In this document: in pieces, positions 32,822 through 42,036 of the stretch
How positions within the stretch are numbered: position 1 is the stretch's first letter
Layout of the letters: each line of letters opens with the position of its first letter
Assembly: GCA_041545745.1 (NCBI GenBank)
Contig: CP168152.1
Coordinates: 3,966,001-4,030,000, forward strand
Source: Stenotrophomonas indicatrix
GTDB taxonomy: Bacteria; Pseudomonadota; Gammaproteobacteria; Xanthomonadales; Xanthomonadaceae
Direction: 5' to 3'
Length of the DNA stretch: 64,000 nt
Position numbers and translations under genes: made by a program
Notes under the pieces: generated by a model
Databases searched by the model: none
Seen by the model: the letters and a program-made list of their open reading frames with translations, nothing else
Told to the model about the DNA's origin: nothing

Positions 32822-34288
32822 TCAGCGCGCGGCGTCATCGCTGCGGGTGATGGTGGGGAGATGTACGGCAGGCGCCTGCTCCCAGCCGCCGCCAAGCGAC
32901 CGGAACAACGCAATCTGGTCGGCGGCGATCTCCGCCTCGGCGGACGCGGCCATGGCCTGTGCCTCGACATCGCGGCGCTCCGCCTCGAGCACGTCCAGCT
33001 CGCTCGCCGCGCCGGCGTGTCGGCCCACCTGCGCCAGTCGAAGCGCCTCACCGCTCTGCACGGCAGCTGTCTTCAGCGCAGCGTGCTGACGCAGTGCTGC
33101 CTGGTAGGTCGCCAGCGCCTGTTTCACGTCTTTCAATGTGGCCAGGATCACCGCATCGAAACGCGCAAGCGCGGCGTGTTCCTGCGCTTCGGCATCGGCG
33201 ATCTGCGCGCGCGCCGCGCTGCTGTTCGGGAAGCGCCAGGACAAGGCCGGGCCCAGGCTCCAGGCGATCGACCCGTGATCGCTCAACCCGCCGGGCGTCG
33301 GCGCCGAACTGGCCACGGTACCCAGAATGGAAACCGTGGGATACAGGCTCGCGGTAGCCACGCCGATGCGCGCGGTGCTGGCTTCCAGCCGGCGCTGTGC
33401 CTCCCGGATGTCCGGCCGCCGCTGCAGCAGCGTGGTGACATCACCGATCGGAAGCGGGGTATCAAGCTGCGGAACTGCGGCGCAGCTGGTTGCGTCTGCG
33501 GGCAGGTCGTCCGGCGTCCTCCCGGTAAGCACGGCCAGTGCATACAGGGCATTCTGCCGACCTGCCTCCAGCGCGGGAATGGCAGCGCGGGTCTGCTCGA
33601 CCAGCGCAGCGGCACGCGCGACATCCAGTGATGTCGCATTCCCTGCATCACGCTGGGCCGTCTTCAGTGCCAGGCTGCGACTGACCAGGGCCAGCGAGCG
33701 GTGGGCAATGTCGGCACGCGAGGCGTAGCCACAACTTTCCACGTAGGCGCGCGTGGTTTCGGCGGCAACGACGACCCGCACGCTGTCTTCGGTGGCCTGG
33801 ATCGCCTCGGCATCTGCCCGCGCCGCCTGGATGGATCGAGCAATCCGGCCAAACAGATCCAGGCTCCAACCGGTTGCGAATCCCACGCCATGGCGTTGCC
33901 CGGTGCGGACTGCGGTCTGCTCCAGTGCGGCCGCGATCTGGTCGCTCATCGTGCTGCCATAGCCGACATCGCTGGACACCGTAGTGGTCGGCAGCCGATC
34001 ACCCTCGCGTTCGCGGAGCACCGCGTAGGCGGACTGCAGGTTGGCCGACGCAACCCGCAGATCGCGATTGTTTTCCAGGGCCTGGATGACCAGCGCATCC
34101 AGCGTGGCATCGCCATACAGGCGCCACCATCGGGGCACGGCGGGCGCGCCCGTGATCGCGTCGTTGTCGACGACAGTCATCGGCGGCGGGGCGAGGGTGG
34201 AACGTGGCGAACTGCTGGGACCGACCGCGCACCCACACAGCGCGGAAGAGACCAGAAAAGACAACAGCAAAGGACGGAAGACAATCAT
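32822..34288 (-). CDS. Outer-membrane efflux factor (NodT/OprM family lipoprotein)
   Basis: A 488-residue TolC-like channel. The signal peptide ends with a lipobox (SALCGC), so the mature protein is a lipoprotein. WWRLYGDATLDALVIQALENNRDLRVA is the family N-terminal signature; two OEP repeats follow (about 60-250 and 270-470) with LLQRRPDIREAQRRLEA between. First gene of the operon OMF-adaptor-MFS. ATG at 34288 is chosen for the signal peptide; a GTG at 34324 would add a charged leader. Confidence 0.9.
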   Translation of the reverse strand: MIVFRPLLLSFLVSSALCGCAVGPSSSPRSTLAPPPMTVVDNDAITGAPAVPRWWRLYGDATLDALVIQALENNRDLRVASANLQSAYAVLREREGDRLPTTTVSSDVGYGSTMSDQIAAALEQTAVRTGQRHGVGFATGWSLDLFGRIARSIQAARADAEAIQATEDSVRVVVAAETTRAYVESCGYASRADIAHRSLALVSRSLALKTAQRDAGNATSLDVARAAALVEQTRAAIPALEAGRQNALYALAVLTGRTPDDLPADATSCAAVPQLDTPLPIGDVTTLLQRRPDIREAQRRLEASTARIGVATASLYPTVSILGTVASSAPTPGGLSDHGSIAWSLGPALSWRFPNSSAARAQIADAEAQEHAALARFDAVILATLKDVKQALATYQAALRQHAALKTAAVQSGEALRLAQVGRHAGAASELDVLEAERRDVEAQAMAASAEAEIAADQIALFRSLGGGWEQAPAVHLPTITRSDDAAR

Positions 34289-34383
34289 TGACGGGGTACT
34301 TGGGGTGGCGTGTGCCCAGGACACACATCACATCACCCGCCACACTGTCCTTCTCCCGCCTACTGGACTACCATCGTCTAGAT
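34289..34383. promoter_or_regulatory. Divergent promoter region, efflux operon / AraC regulator
   Basis: A 95-bp space between divergent starts, where both promoters must lie. It contains a small inverted repeat (GTGTG, seven bases, CACAC at 34310-34326) that could be an operator. Too short to hold anything else. Confidence 0.45.
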
Positions 34384-35160
34384 ATGGACAGAAAACGCAC
34401 TGTCAGGGCGTGCCACGCAACCGAGCGCCCCGTTGCGGCATTGGCCACCCGACATCCTCACGGCGAACACATTGCCGCGCACCGCCATGCCCGCGCGCAG
34501 TTGATCCACGCGCTGACCGGGGTCTTGACGGTCATCAGCGCCGAGGGAAGCTGGGTCGTGCCATCCGGCAGGGCCGTGTGGATGCCAGAGGACGTGGAGC
34601 ATCGGATCCGCATTGCCGGCGAGGTCGCGATGCGGACCATCTACGTTGCACCCGGGATACGGCCGGATCTTCCCACCGGTTGCGAGGTCATCGAGGTCTC
34701 CGCGCTGCTGCGCGAGGCCATCATTGCTGCCACCAGCATACCGCTGGACTATCGCGATGGCGGGCGGGACCACCGCATCATGGAACTGATCCTGGACGAG
34801 ATCGAAGTGGCGCCGCGGCTTGGGCTGCACGTTCCATTACCGCGCAACGCACATCTGCTGCGTCTGTGCGAATGGATGATCGCCGAGCCTGCCGAGCCTG
34901 TAACGCTGGACGATCTGGCCGCACGGATGCACGTCAGCGGACGGACAGTGGCACGGCTGTTCCACCGCGAGGTCGGGATGAGTTTCGGCGACTGGCGGCG
35001 GCGGATGTGCCTGCTGCTCAGCCTGCCCCGGCTGGCCTCGGGGGCATCCATCCTGGAAGTATCGCTGGAGCATGGCTATCTGAGCCCCAGCGCCTTCTCG
35101 GCGATGTTCCGCCGCTCGCTCGGGGTGTCACCCACCGAGTACCTGGTTTCCAAAGCATGA
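34384..35160 (+). CDS. AraC-family transcriptional regulator
   Basis: A 258-residue regulator with an N-terminal cupin (about 10-100; HRHARAQLIHALTGVLTVI and WMPEDVEHRI) and a C-terminal pair of helix-turn-helix motifs (about 160-255; TLDDLAARMHVSGRTVARLF and the second with GYLSPSAFSAMFRRSLGVSPTEY). It is divergent from the efflux operon and is its likely regulator. ATG at 34384; the longer frame upstream would cover the promoter region. Confidence 0.88.
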   Translation: MDRKRTVRACHATERPVAALATRHPHGEHIAAHRHARAQLIHALTGVLTVISAEGSWVVPSGRAVWMPEDVEHRIRIAGEVAMRTIYVAPGIRPDLPTGCEVIEVSALLREAIIAATSIPLDYRDGGRDHRIMELILDEIEVAPRLGLHVPLPRNAHLLRLCEWMIAEPAEPVTLDDLAARMHVSGRTVARLFHREVGMSFGDWRRRMCLLLSLPRLASGASILEVSLEHGYLSPSAFSAMFRRSLGVSPTEYLVSKA

Positions 35161-35399
35161 ACCGCGCAGACTGGTTCGACGTATTCCCTGCAGTACCCGC
35201 CGCCGAAGCGTCTGCTCTTGCCGGTGGCGTCCAGTCTGGCCGGTGTGGAGGATGCAGAGGGCGAGAGCAACCGCGCCCTCGCCCTCGTTCTTGATCAGCA
35301 CGTCGTGGAATACACCGTCGTTCAGGCGGTCTGAGGCTTGCCCACTCTATAGCGCGAACACATCGAGGGCAGCACATCACCCGCCAGCCACGTCCGGCC

Positions 35400-37238
35400 T
35401 TACTCCACCGTAACGCTCTTGGCCAGGTTGCGTGGCTTGTCCACGTCGGTGCCGCGTGCCAGCGCGGTGTGGTACGCCAGCAGCTGCACCGGGATGGTGT
35501 GCACCACCGGGCTGAGCACGCCGGCATGGCGCGGGGTGCGGATCACGTGCACGCCCTCGGACGCGTTGAAGTTGCTGTCCTGGTCGGCGAACACGAACAG
35601 CTCACCGCCACGCGCACGCACTTCCTGCATGTTGGATTTGACCTTCTCCAGCAGGCTGTCGTTGGGCGCGATCACCACCACCGGCATGTCCTCGTCCACC
35701 AGCGCCAGCGGCCCGTGCTTGAGCTCACCAGCCGGGTAGGCCTCGGCGTGGATGTACGAGATTTCCTTCAGCTTGAGCGCGCCTTCCAGGGCGATCGGAT
35801 AGTGCAGGCCACGGCCCAGGAACAGCGCGCTGCTCTTGCGCGCGAAGCGTTCGGCCCATGCAGCGATCTGCGGCTCCATGTTCAACGCATGCTGCACACT
35901 GCCCGGCAGGAAACGCAGCTGCTCCAGGTAGTCCGCTTCCTGTGCGGCATCAACGCGGCCATGCAGCTTGCCCAGCACCACGGTCAGCTGGAACAGCGCG
36001 GCCAGCTGGGTGGTGAAGGCCTTGGTCGACGCCACGCCGATCTCGGCGCCAGCGCGGGTGTAGCAGACCAGTTCGCTGGCGCGCGGAATCGCGCTTTCCG
36101 GCACGTTGCAGATCGACAGCGTGTGCTTGTGGCCCAGCGACTTGGCGTACTTCAGCGCTTCCATCGTATCCAGCGTTTCGCCGGACTGGGAGATGGTCAC
36201 GATCAGGTGCTTGGGATTGGCATACGCGGCGCGATAGCGGTACTCGCTGGCGATCTCCACGCTGCACGGCAGGCCGGCGATGGCCTCGATCCAGTAGCGC
36301 GCGGTCAGGCCCGAGTAGTAACTGGTACCACAGGCCAGAATCTGCACGCCCTCGATGCCCGACAACACCGCTTCGGCATTCCTGCCGAACAGTTCGGCCG
36401 GGAAGCCACCGGCGTCGATCGCCGCTTCGATGGTGTCGCCCAGTGCACGCGGCTGCTCGTGGATTTCCTTCTGCATGAAGTGCCGGTACGGGCCCAGCTC
36501 CAGCGAGGCCAGCGAGACATCGGAGAGATGCACATCGCGCTCGATCGACTGATCGTTACCGTCGAAGATGCTCACACCATCACGGCGGATCTCGGCGGTG
36601 TCGCCCTCTTCCAGGAAGATCACCTTGCGCGTGGCCGACAGCACGGCCGACACGTCGGATGCCACGAAGTTCTCGCCCTCGCCCAGACCGACCAGCAGCG
36701 GGCAGCCCATGCGGGCGCAGACGAAACGTTCCGGCTCGGCACGGCTGACAACAGCCAGTGCATAGGCACCGGTCAGTTCCTTGACCGTGTGCTGCAGCGC
36801 GACCAGCAGGTCATCGCCGTTCTTCAGGTGGTGGTGGATCAGGTGGGCGATCACTTCGGTGTCGGTCTGCGACTCGAAGGTATAGCCCAGCGTGCGCAGC
36901 TTCTCACGCTGCTCTTCATGGTTCTCGATGATGCCGTTGTGCACCAGCGCCACGCCATGGCTGATGTGCGGATGCGCGTTCGCCTCGGTGACACCGCCAT
37001 GGGTGGCCCAACGGGTGTGGCCGATACCCAGGCTGGCGTTGAAGCCTTCAGCCTCGGCAGCAGTTGCCATCTCCGAGACACGACCGGTACGGCGCACGCG
37101 GCGCACGTCGGGCCGTTCGGCTTGATCGATCACCGCAATGCCGGAGGAATCGTAACCGCGGTATTCCAGTCGCTTCAGTCCTTCGATCAGCAGCGGCACC
37201 ACGTCGCGCCCGGCGATCGCACCCACGATTCCACACAT
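35400..37238 (-). CDS. glmS: GlmS, glucosamine-6-phosphate synthase
   Basis: A 612-residue enzyme that makes glucosamine-6-phosphate from fructose-6-phosphate and glutamine, the first step toward peptidoglycan and LPS amino sugars. The mature N-terminus is the nucleophile Cys2 ([10 protein letters not shown]), followed by the glutaminase domain (1-240) and two SIS isomerase domains (about 285-610; [23 protein letters not shown]) and the C-terminal KSVTVE. ATG at 37238 is chosen because Cys must follow Met directly; an ATG three codons upstream is rejected. No glmS ribozyme is present. GlmU, the next pathway enzyme, lies 9 kb away. Confidence 0.96.
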   Translation of the reverse strand: MCGIVGAIAGRDVVPLLIEGLKRLEYRGYDSSGIAVIDQAERPDVRRVRRTGRVSEMATAAEAEGFNASLGIGHTRWATHGGVTEANAHPHISHGVALVHNGIIENHEEQREKLRTLGYTFESQTDTEVIAHLIHHHLKNGDDLLVALQHTVKELTGAYALAVVSRAEPERFVCARMGCPLLVGLGEGENFVASDVSAVLSATRKVIFLEEGDTAEIRRDGVSIFDGNDQSIERDVHLSDVSLASLELGPYRHFMQKEIHEQPRALGDTIEAAIDAGGFPAELFGRNAEAVLSGIEGVQILACGTSYYSGLTARYWIEAIAGLPCSVEIASEYRYRAAYANPKHLIVTISQSGETLDTMEALKYAKSLGHKHTLSICNVPESAIPRASELVCYTRAGAEIGVASTKAFTTQLAALFQLTVVLGKLHGRVDAAQEADYLEQLRFLPGSVQHALNMEPQIAAWAERFARKSSALFLGRGLHYPIALEGALKLKEISYIHAEAYPAGELKHGPLALVDEDMPVVVIAPNDSLLEKVKSNMQEVRARGGELFVFADQDSNFNASEGVHVIRTPRHAGVLSPVVHTIPVQLLAYHTALARGTDVDKPRNLAKSVTVE

Positions 37239-37275
37239 GTCACGCATTTCCTTGAAGACGGTCGCCGCATTCTAG

Positions 37276-37348
37276 CCTGCGTGTCCGCCAGCCCCCTCCT
37301 GTCCGCTTAATGAAAGTGTCCGGAAAGGTGTCCGCGGACACCCGGACA
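37276..37348. promoter_or_regulatory. Candidate enhancer (response-regulator) binding sites
   Basis: A perfect 16-bp palindrome GGTGTCCGCGGACACC (37327-37342) is flanked by further half-sites TGTCCG at 37282, 37300 and 37317 and CGGACA at 37343. The centre is about 85 bp upstream of the predicted sigma-54 start, the normal position for an enhancer-binding protein. The likely binder is the NtrC-type regulator encoded at the end of the operon. Confidence 0.65.
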
Positions 37349-37363
37349 GCAACGGTAGATCTG

Positions 37364-37376
37364 CAAATCATTGATG
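37364..37376 (-). promoter_or_regulatory. Candidate IHF site
   Basis: On the minus strand CATCAATGATTTG matches the IHF consensus WATCAANNNNTTR at all but the first position. It lies between the enhancer palindrome and the -24/-12 promoter, where IHF usually bends DNA. Confidence 0.6.
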
Positions 37377-37392
37377 GAAAAGGAAATAAAAT

Positions 37393-37408
37393 TGGCACGC
37401 TGTGTGCT
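37393..37408 (+). promoter_or_regulatory. Sigma-54 (-24/-12) promoter
   Basis: TTGGCACGCTGTGTGCT has GG at 37394-37395 and GC at 37406-37407 with exactly ten bases between, and fits TGGCACG-N4-TTGCW with one deviation. Expected start of transcription is near 37419, giving a leader of about 34 nt before the adaptor gene. Confidence 0.8.
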
Positions 37409-37452
37409 TTATGTAGGGCACCACTCTGGCACCACCGACAGGCACGAACCCG

Positions 37453-38730
37453 ATGATCCGCGACACCTCCGCCCAGGACCAGATCGTTTCCTCCGCTTCG
37501 GCCAGTGCTCCCAAGGCCGCATGGCACCGTTACCGCTGGCCGGCGCTGGCTGGCATCGCCCTGCTCGCCGGCATCGGCTGGGCCGTGCATGCCTGGTCCA
37601 ACGCCAGCCGCTCGTTCGACAGCAGCCGGGTGCGCGTGGCCGAGGTGCAGCGTGGCGACCTGGTGCGCGACATCGCCGCCGACGGCCGTGTGATCGCCGC
37701 CAACAACCCGGTGCTGTATGCGATCTCCGCCGGCACCGTCGACCTGAAGGTGGTCGCCGGTGACGTGGTCAAGAAGGGCCAGGAGCTGGCGATCATCGAC
37801 AGCCCCGAGCTGCGCAGCAAACTCGCCCAGGAGGAGGCCACCCTGGCCGGCCTGGAAGCCGAGGCCAGCCGCGCCAACCTGGATGCCACCCTGGCCCGTG
37901 CCAAGTCGCGCAAGGAAACCGATCAGGCCAGCATCGAGCGGCAGGCCGCCGACCGCGACCTGCAGCGCTACCAGCGCGGCTTCGATGGCGGTGCGGTGCC
38001 GCAGATCGATCTGGCCAAGGCCCAGGACACCCTGAAGAAGGCCGACATCAGCCTGGCCAATGCCACCACCGATGCGCGCCTGCAGAGCCAAGGCGCGGAC
38101 CTGGACGCCCGCAACAAGCGCTTGCTGGCCGACCGCCAGAAGGCCGTGGTGGCCGAAGTGCAGCGCCAGGTCGACGCGCTGACCCTGCGCGCACCGTTCG
38201 ATGGCCAGGTCGGTCAGGTGCAGGCCACCCAGGCCACCAACCTTGCTGCCAACGCGCCGGTGCTCGGTGTGGTCGACCTGTCCAAGTTCGAAGTCGAGAT
38301 CAAGGTACCGGAAAGCTTCGCGCGCGATCTGGCGATCGGCATGCCGGCGCAGCTGACCGGCGGCAACGGCCAGCCGTTCCCGGGCGAGATCAGTGCGGTG
38401 TCGCCGGAAGTGGTCAATGGCGAGGTCAATGCCCGGGTCCGCTTTGCCGCCGCCCAGCCGGAAGGCCTGCGCCAGAGCCAGCGGATGTCGGTGCGGGTGC
38501 TGTTGGATACCCGCAGGAACGTCATGAAGGTCGAGCGTGGCCCGTTCGTGGAACAGGGCAACGGCGTGGCGTACGTGATGGATGGCCGCACCGCGGTGCG
38601 CCGTCCGATCGAACTGGGCGTCAGCAGCCTGGGCGAAGTGGAAATCAAGTCGGGTGTGCAGCCGGGGGACCGCATCGTGGTCTCGGGCAGCGACCTGTTC
38701 AAGGACGCCGAACGCGTCTCCGTCAACTGA
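37453..38730 (+). CDS. MacA-like periplasmic adaptor (HlyD family)
   Basis: A 425-residue membrane fusion protein. One N-terminal membrane anchor (about 30-48, WPALAGIALLAGIGWAVHAW) is followed by a lipoyl domain (ISAGTVDLKVVAGDVVKKGQ and its partner LRAPFDGQVGQV), a coiled-coil hairpin (about 115-230) and a beta-barrel plus membrane-proximal domain ending in ISGVQPGDRIVVSGSDLF-like sequence. First gene of the sigma-54 operon; partner of the ABC proteins downstream. No outer-membrane factor gene is in the operon, so a shared TolC-like channel would be needed. Confidence 0.88.
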   Translation: MIRDTSAQDQIVSSASASAPKAAWHRYRWPALAGIALLAGIGWAVHAWSNASRSFDSSRVRVAEVQRGDLVRDIAADGRVIAANNPVLYAISAGTVDLKVVAGDVVKKGQELAIIDSPELRSKLAQEEATLAGLEAEASRANLDATLARAKSRKETDQASIERQAADRDLQRYQRGFDGGAVPQIDLAKAQDTLKKADISLANATTDARLQSQGADLDARNKRLLADRQKAVVAEVQRQVDALTLRAPFDGQVGQVQATQATNLAANAPVLGVVDLSKFEVEIKVPESFARDLAIGMPAQLTGGNGQPFPGEISAVSPEVVNGEVNARVRFAAAQPEGLRQSQRMSVRVLLDTRRNVMKVERGPFVEQGNGVAYVMDGRTAVRRPIELGVSSLGEVEIKSGVQPGDRIVVSGSDLFKDAERVSVN

Positions 38731-38761
38731 CAACTCATACATCCTGGAGAGAGGACACCCC

Positions 38762-39484
38762 ATGTACATGCTCGAAATGCGTTCGGTCGCCAAGGTCTTC
38801 CGTACCGAACAGGTGGAAACCCACGCGCTGCGTTCTCTTGAACTGCAGGTCAAGGAAGGCGAGTTCGTCGCCGTCACCGGTCCGTCCGGCTCCGGCAAGA
38901 CCACCTTCCTCAACATCGCCGGCCTGCTGGAGACCTTCACCAGCGGCACCTACATGCTGGATGGCCAGGACGTCAGCAAGCTTGGCGATGATGCCCGCAG
39001 CCGCCTGCGCAACCAGAAGATCGGCTTCATCTTCCAGGGCTTCAACCTGATTCCGGACCTCAACCTGTTCGACAACGTGGACGTGCCGCTGCGCTATCGC
39101 AAGATGAGCGCCGGCGAGCGCCGCGAGCGCATCGAGAAGGCGCTGAGCCAGGTCGGCCTGGGCTCGCGCATGAAGCACTACCCGAACGAACTCTCCGGCG
39201 GCCAGCAGCAGCGCGCGGCGATTGCCCGTGCCCTGGCCGGCAGCCCCCGTCTGCTGCTGGCCGACGAACCGACCGGCAACCTGGACACGCAGATGGCGCG
39301 CGGGGTGATGGAACTGCTGGAGGAGATCAACGCCGCCGGCACCACCATCGTGATGGTCACCCACGACCCGGAACTGGCCGCGCGCGCGCAGCGCAACGTG
39401 CATATCGTCGACGGCCAGGTCACCGACCTGGTACGCGAGCCGGTGCTGGCCACCCCACGTCGCATCGTCGCCGTCAACGAGTGA
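38762..39484 (+). CDS. ABC transporter ATPase (MacB/LolD type), stand-alone
   Basis: A 240-residue ATPase. Walker A GPSGSGKT (about 40-47), Q-loop FIFQGFNLIPDLN, signature LSGGQQQRAAIARAL, Walker B LLLADEPTGNLD and H-loop VMVTHDPE are all intact. It is of the mechanotransmission (MacB/LolD/FtsE) group. Unlike MacB it is not fused to a permease. An AGAGAGG site precedes the ATG. Confidence 0.92.
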   Translation: MYMLEMRSVAKVFRTEQVETHALRSLELQVKEGEFVAVTGPSGSGKTTFLNIAGLLETFTSGTYMLDGQDVSKLGDDARSRLRNQKIGFIFQGFNLIPDLNLFDNVDVPLRYRKMSAGERRERIEKALSQVGLGSRMKHYPNELSGGQQQRAAIARALAGSPRLLLADEPTGNLDTQMARGVMELLEEINAAGTTIVMVTHDPELAARAQRNVHIVDGQVTDLVREPVLATPRRIVAVNE

Positions 39485-39494
39485 GGGCACGCCC

Positions 39495-40799
39495 ATGTTC
39501 GCCTACTACGCCCGACTGGCGGTGCGCAGCTTCCGCCGCAACAAGGTACTGACCGCGCTGATGGTGGTAGCCATCGCGCTGGGCATCGGTGCTTCGATGA
39601 CCACCCTGACCGTGTTCCATGTGCTGTCCGGCGACCCGATCCCGGACAGGAGCGACCGCCTGTTCTACGTGCAGGTCGATCCGCGCCCGCGCTCGGGTTA
39701 CCTGACCGGCGAAGAGCCGGAAACCCAGATGACCCGTTTCGATGCCGAGACGCTGCTGCGCGAGAAGCGTGGCGAGCGCCAGGCGATGATGAGTGCCGGC
39801 GCTGTGACCGTCGAACCGGAAGGCAGCACGTTGAAGCCGTTCAACATCGATACGCGCTGGACCTCAGCCGATTTCTTCCCGATGTTCAACGTGCCGATGC
39901 TGTATGGCCGCGCCTGGACGGCCAGCGACGATGACGGCCGCGCCCGCGTGGTGGTGCTGTCCAAGGTCATCAACGACAAGCTGTTCCAGGGTGCCGACAG
40001 TGTCGGCCGCCAGGTCCGTGTCGATGGCCATTCGCTGCGGGTGATCGGCGTGATGGACACCTGGAATCCGGAACCTCACTTCTTCGACCTGACCGTGGGC
40101 AACTACGGCCGCGAAGAGGATCTGATGATGCCGCTGTCCACCGCGATGGACCTGAAGTTCGGCAGCAACGGCAACATGAACTGCTTCCGCGACGGTGCTC
40201 CCGGCGACGACAGCAATTCCATCAATGCACCGTGCACCTGGATCCAGTACTGGGTGGAGCTTGACCCGTCCAAGGCCGAAGACTATCGCCGCTACCTGGT
40301 CAACTATTCGGACCAGCAGCGTGCTGCCGGCCGTTTCGAACGCCCCGCCAACGTGCGCCTGCGCAGCGTGATGGAGTGGCTGACCTTCAACAACGCGGTG
40401 CCCAGCGACGTGCGCCTGCAGATGTGGCTGGCGCTGGGTTTCCTCGGTGTCTGCCTGGTCAACACCGTCGGCCTGCTGCTGGCCAAGTTCCTGCGCCGCA
40501 GCGGTGAGATCGGCGTGCGTCGCGCACTGGGCGCCAGCCGCGGGCAGATCTTCCTGCAATGCCTGGTTGAGGCGGGCGCGGTGGGCGTGGTCGGTGGCGT
40601 GCTCGGCATCGGCCTGGCACTGCTGGGCCTGTATGCAGTGCGCCAGCAGCCGGTGGACTACGCCAAGCTGGCCCACCTGGACGGCAACATGCTGCTGCTC
40701 TCCCTCGGCCTGACCCTGCTCGCCAGCGTCGCTGCCGGTTTCCTGCCCGCCTGGCGCGCGATGCAGGTCACCCCGGCCATCCAGCTCAAGTCGCAGTAA
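39495..40799 (+). CDS. FtsX/MacB-type permease 1
   Basis: A 434-residue inner-membrane protein with a MacB topology: one membrane segment at about 18-40 (VLTALMVVAIALGIGASMTTL), a large periplasmic core domain (about 45-310), and three C-terminal segments (about 315-430) with GEIGVRRALGASRGQIFLQ, the coupling helix of this family. Eleven bases after the ATPase gene. Confidence 0.88.
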   Translation: MFAYYARLAVRSFRRNKVLTALMVVAIALGIGASMTTLTVFHVLSGDPIPDRSDRLFYVQVDPRPRSGYLTGEEPETQMTRFDAETLLREKRGERQAMMSAGAVTVEPEGSTLKPFNIDTRWTSADFFPMFNVPMLYGRAWTASDDDGRARVVVLSKVINDKLFQGADSVGRQVRVDGHSLRVIGVMDTWNPEPHFFDLTVGNYGREEDLMMPLSTAMDLKFGSNGNMNCFRDGAPGDDSNSINAPCTWIQYWVELDPSKAEDYRRYLVNYSDQQRAAGRFERPANVRLRSVMEWLTFNNAVPSDVRLQMWLALGFLGVCLVNTVGLLLAKFLRRSGEIGVRRALGASRGQIFLQCLVEAGAVGVVGGVLGIGLALLGLYAVRQQPVDYAKLAHLDGNMLLLSLGLTLLASVAAGFLPAWRAMQVTPAIQLKSQ

Positions 40800-40820
40800 G
40801 CACCAGAACGAGGACTTTCC

Positions 40821-42035
40821 ATGGACATCCGCCCCATCCTCAGCACCCTGCGCCGGCACAAGACCGCAGCCGCATTGATCGTGCTGGAAATCGCCCTGAC
40901 CTGCGCCATCGTCTGCAATGCCCTGTTCCTGGTCACCCAGCGCGTGGAAAAGATCAGCCAGCCCAGTGGCCTGGCCGAGAACGAACTGGTCATGGTCCGG
41001 GTCAGCGGCATCGGCAAGCAGACCAACGCCATGGCCCGCACCAACGAAGACCTGGCGTCGCTGCGCGCGATCCCCGGCGTGACCAGCGTGGCCAAGGTCA
41101 ACCAGCTGCCGTTCCGCCGCAACTCGAGCAACACCAGCATCTCGCGCGAGCGGGAGCAGGAACGCCCGACGGCCTTCGTGTCGCAGTACATGGTTGGTGA
41201 GAACGCTCTGTCCACGCTGGGCCTGCAACTGGTCGCCGGGCGAGACTTCCTGCCCAGCGAGTACATCGACCTGGAAGAAGCGCAGAAGAACCCGAAGCCT
41301 GACCGCGCCGCGCCGGTAATCATCAACCAGCAGGTCGCCGCCAAGATGTACCCGGACCAGAGTGCGCTGGGCAAGACGTTCTACATGGGCAACCAGGCCC
41401 TGCATGTGGTCGGCGTGGTCGCCCATCTGGCCACCCCCACCGATTACAACGACAACAGCACCTTGTCGATGATCCTGCCGGTACGTACCGACTTCACCCG
41501 TGGGCCGTACATGCTGCGGACCTCACCGGAACGCCGCGATGAAGTGTTGAAGGGCGCGCTGGCCGCGCTGGAGCATAACGACCCCAACCGCCTGGTGCGC
41601 GAGAAGCTGACCTACCAGGAACAGCGCGCCGACTACTTCAAGAACGACCGCTCCATGGTCGGCCTGCTGGTCACCGTGTGCATCGCGCTGCTGGTGGTCA
41701 CCGCACTGGGCATCGTCGGCCTGGCCAGCTTCTGGGTGCAGCAGCGCAGCAAGCAGATCGGCATCCGCCGCGCATTGGGCGCCACCCGTGGGCAGATCCT
41801 GCGCTACTTCCAGACCGAGAACTTCCTGCTGGCCACGCTCGGCATTGTGCTCGGCATGCTGGCGGCGTACGCCATCAACCTGGCACTGATGAACATGTAC
41901 GAGCTGCCGCGCATGCCGCTGCTGTACCTGCCGCTGGGCGCAGCGCTGCTGTGGCTGCTGGGCCAGATCGCCGTGTTCGGTCCGGCCCGCCGCGCTGCGG
42001 CGGTGCCCCCGGCCGTCGCCACGCGGGGCGCGTGA
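40821..42035 (+). CDS. FtsX/MacB-type permease 2
   Basis: A 404-residue inner-membrane protein with the same layout as permease 1: first membrane segment at about 17-40, periplasmic domain, three terminal segments, and the coupling motif KQIGIRRALGATRGQILRYF. Sequence is only distantly similar to permease 1, so the transporter is probably a heterodimer of the two. Starts 21 bp after permease 1. Confidence 0.88.
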   Translation: MDIRPILSTLRRHKTAAALIVLEIALTCAIVCNALFLVTQRVEKISQPSGLAENELVMVRVSGIGKQTNAMARTNEDLASLRAIPGVTSVAKVNQLPFRRNSSNTSISREREQERPTAFVSQYMVGENALSTLGLQLVAGRDFLPSEYIDLEEAQKNPKPDRAAPVIINQQVAAKMYPDQSALGKTFYMGNQALHVVGVVAHLATPTDYNDNSTLSMILPVRTDFTRGPYMLRTSPERRDEVLKGALAALEHNDPNRLVREKLTYQEQRADYFKNDRSMVGLLVTVCIALLVVTALGIVGLASFWVQQRSKQIGIRRALGATRGQILRYFQTENFLLATLGIVLGMLAAYAINLALMNMYELPRMPLLYLPLGAALLWLLGQIAVFGPARRAAAVPPAVATRGA

Positions 42036-42036
42036 G

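Noticed and set aside
35161..35399. Possible small gene or gene remnant between the AraC regulator and glmS
   Set aside because: Short open frames exist in several frames but none has a ribosome site or recognisable sequence; left unannotated.
37239..37300. glmS ribozyme or riboswitch
   Set aside because: The self-cleaving glmS ribozyme is a feature of Firmicutes, and no matching structure is seen here.
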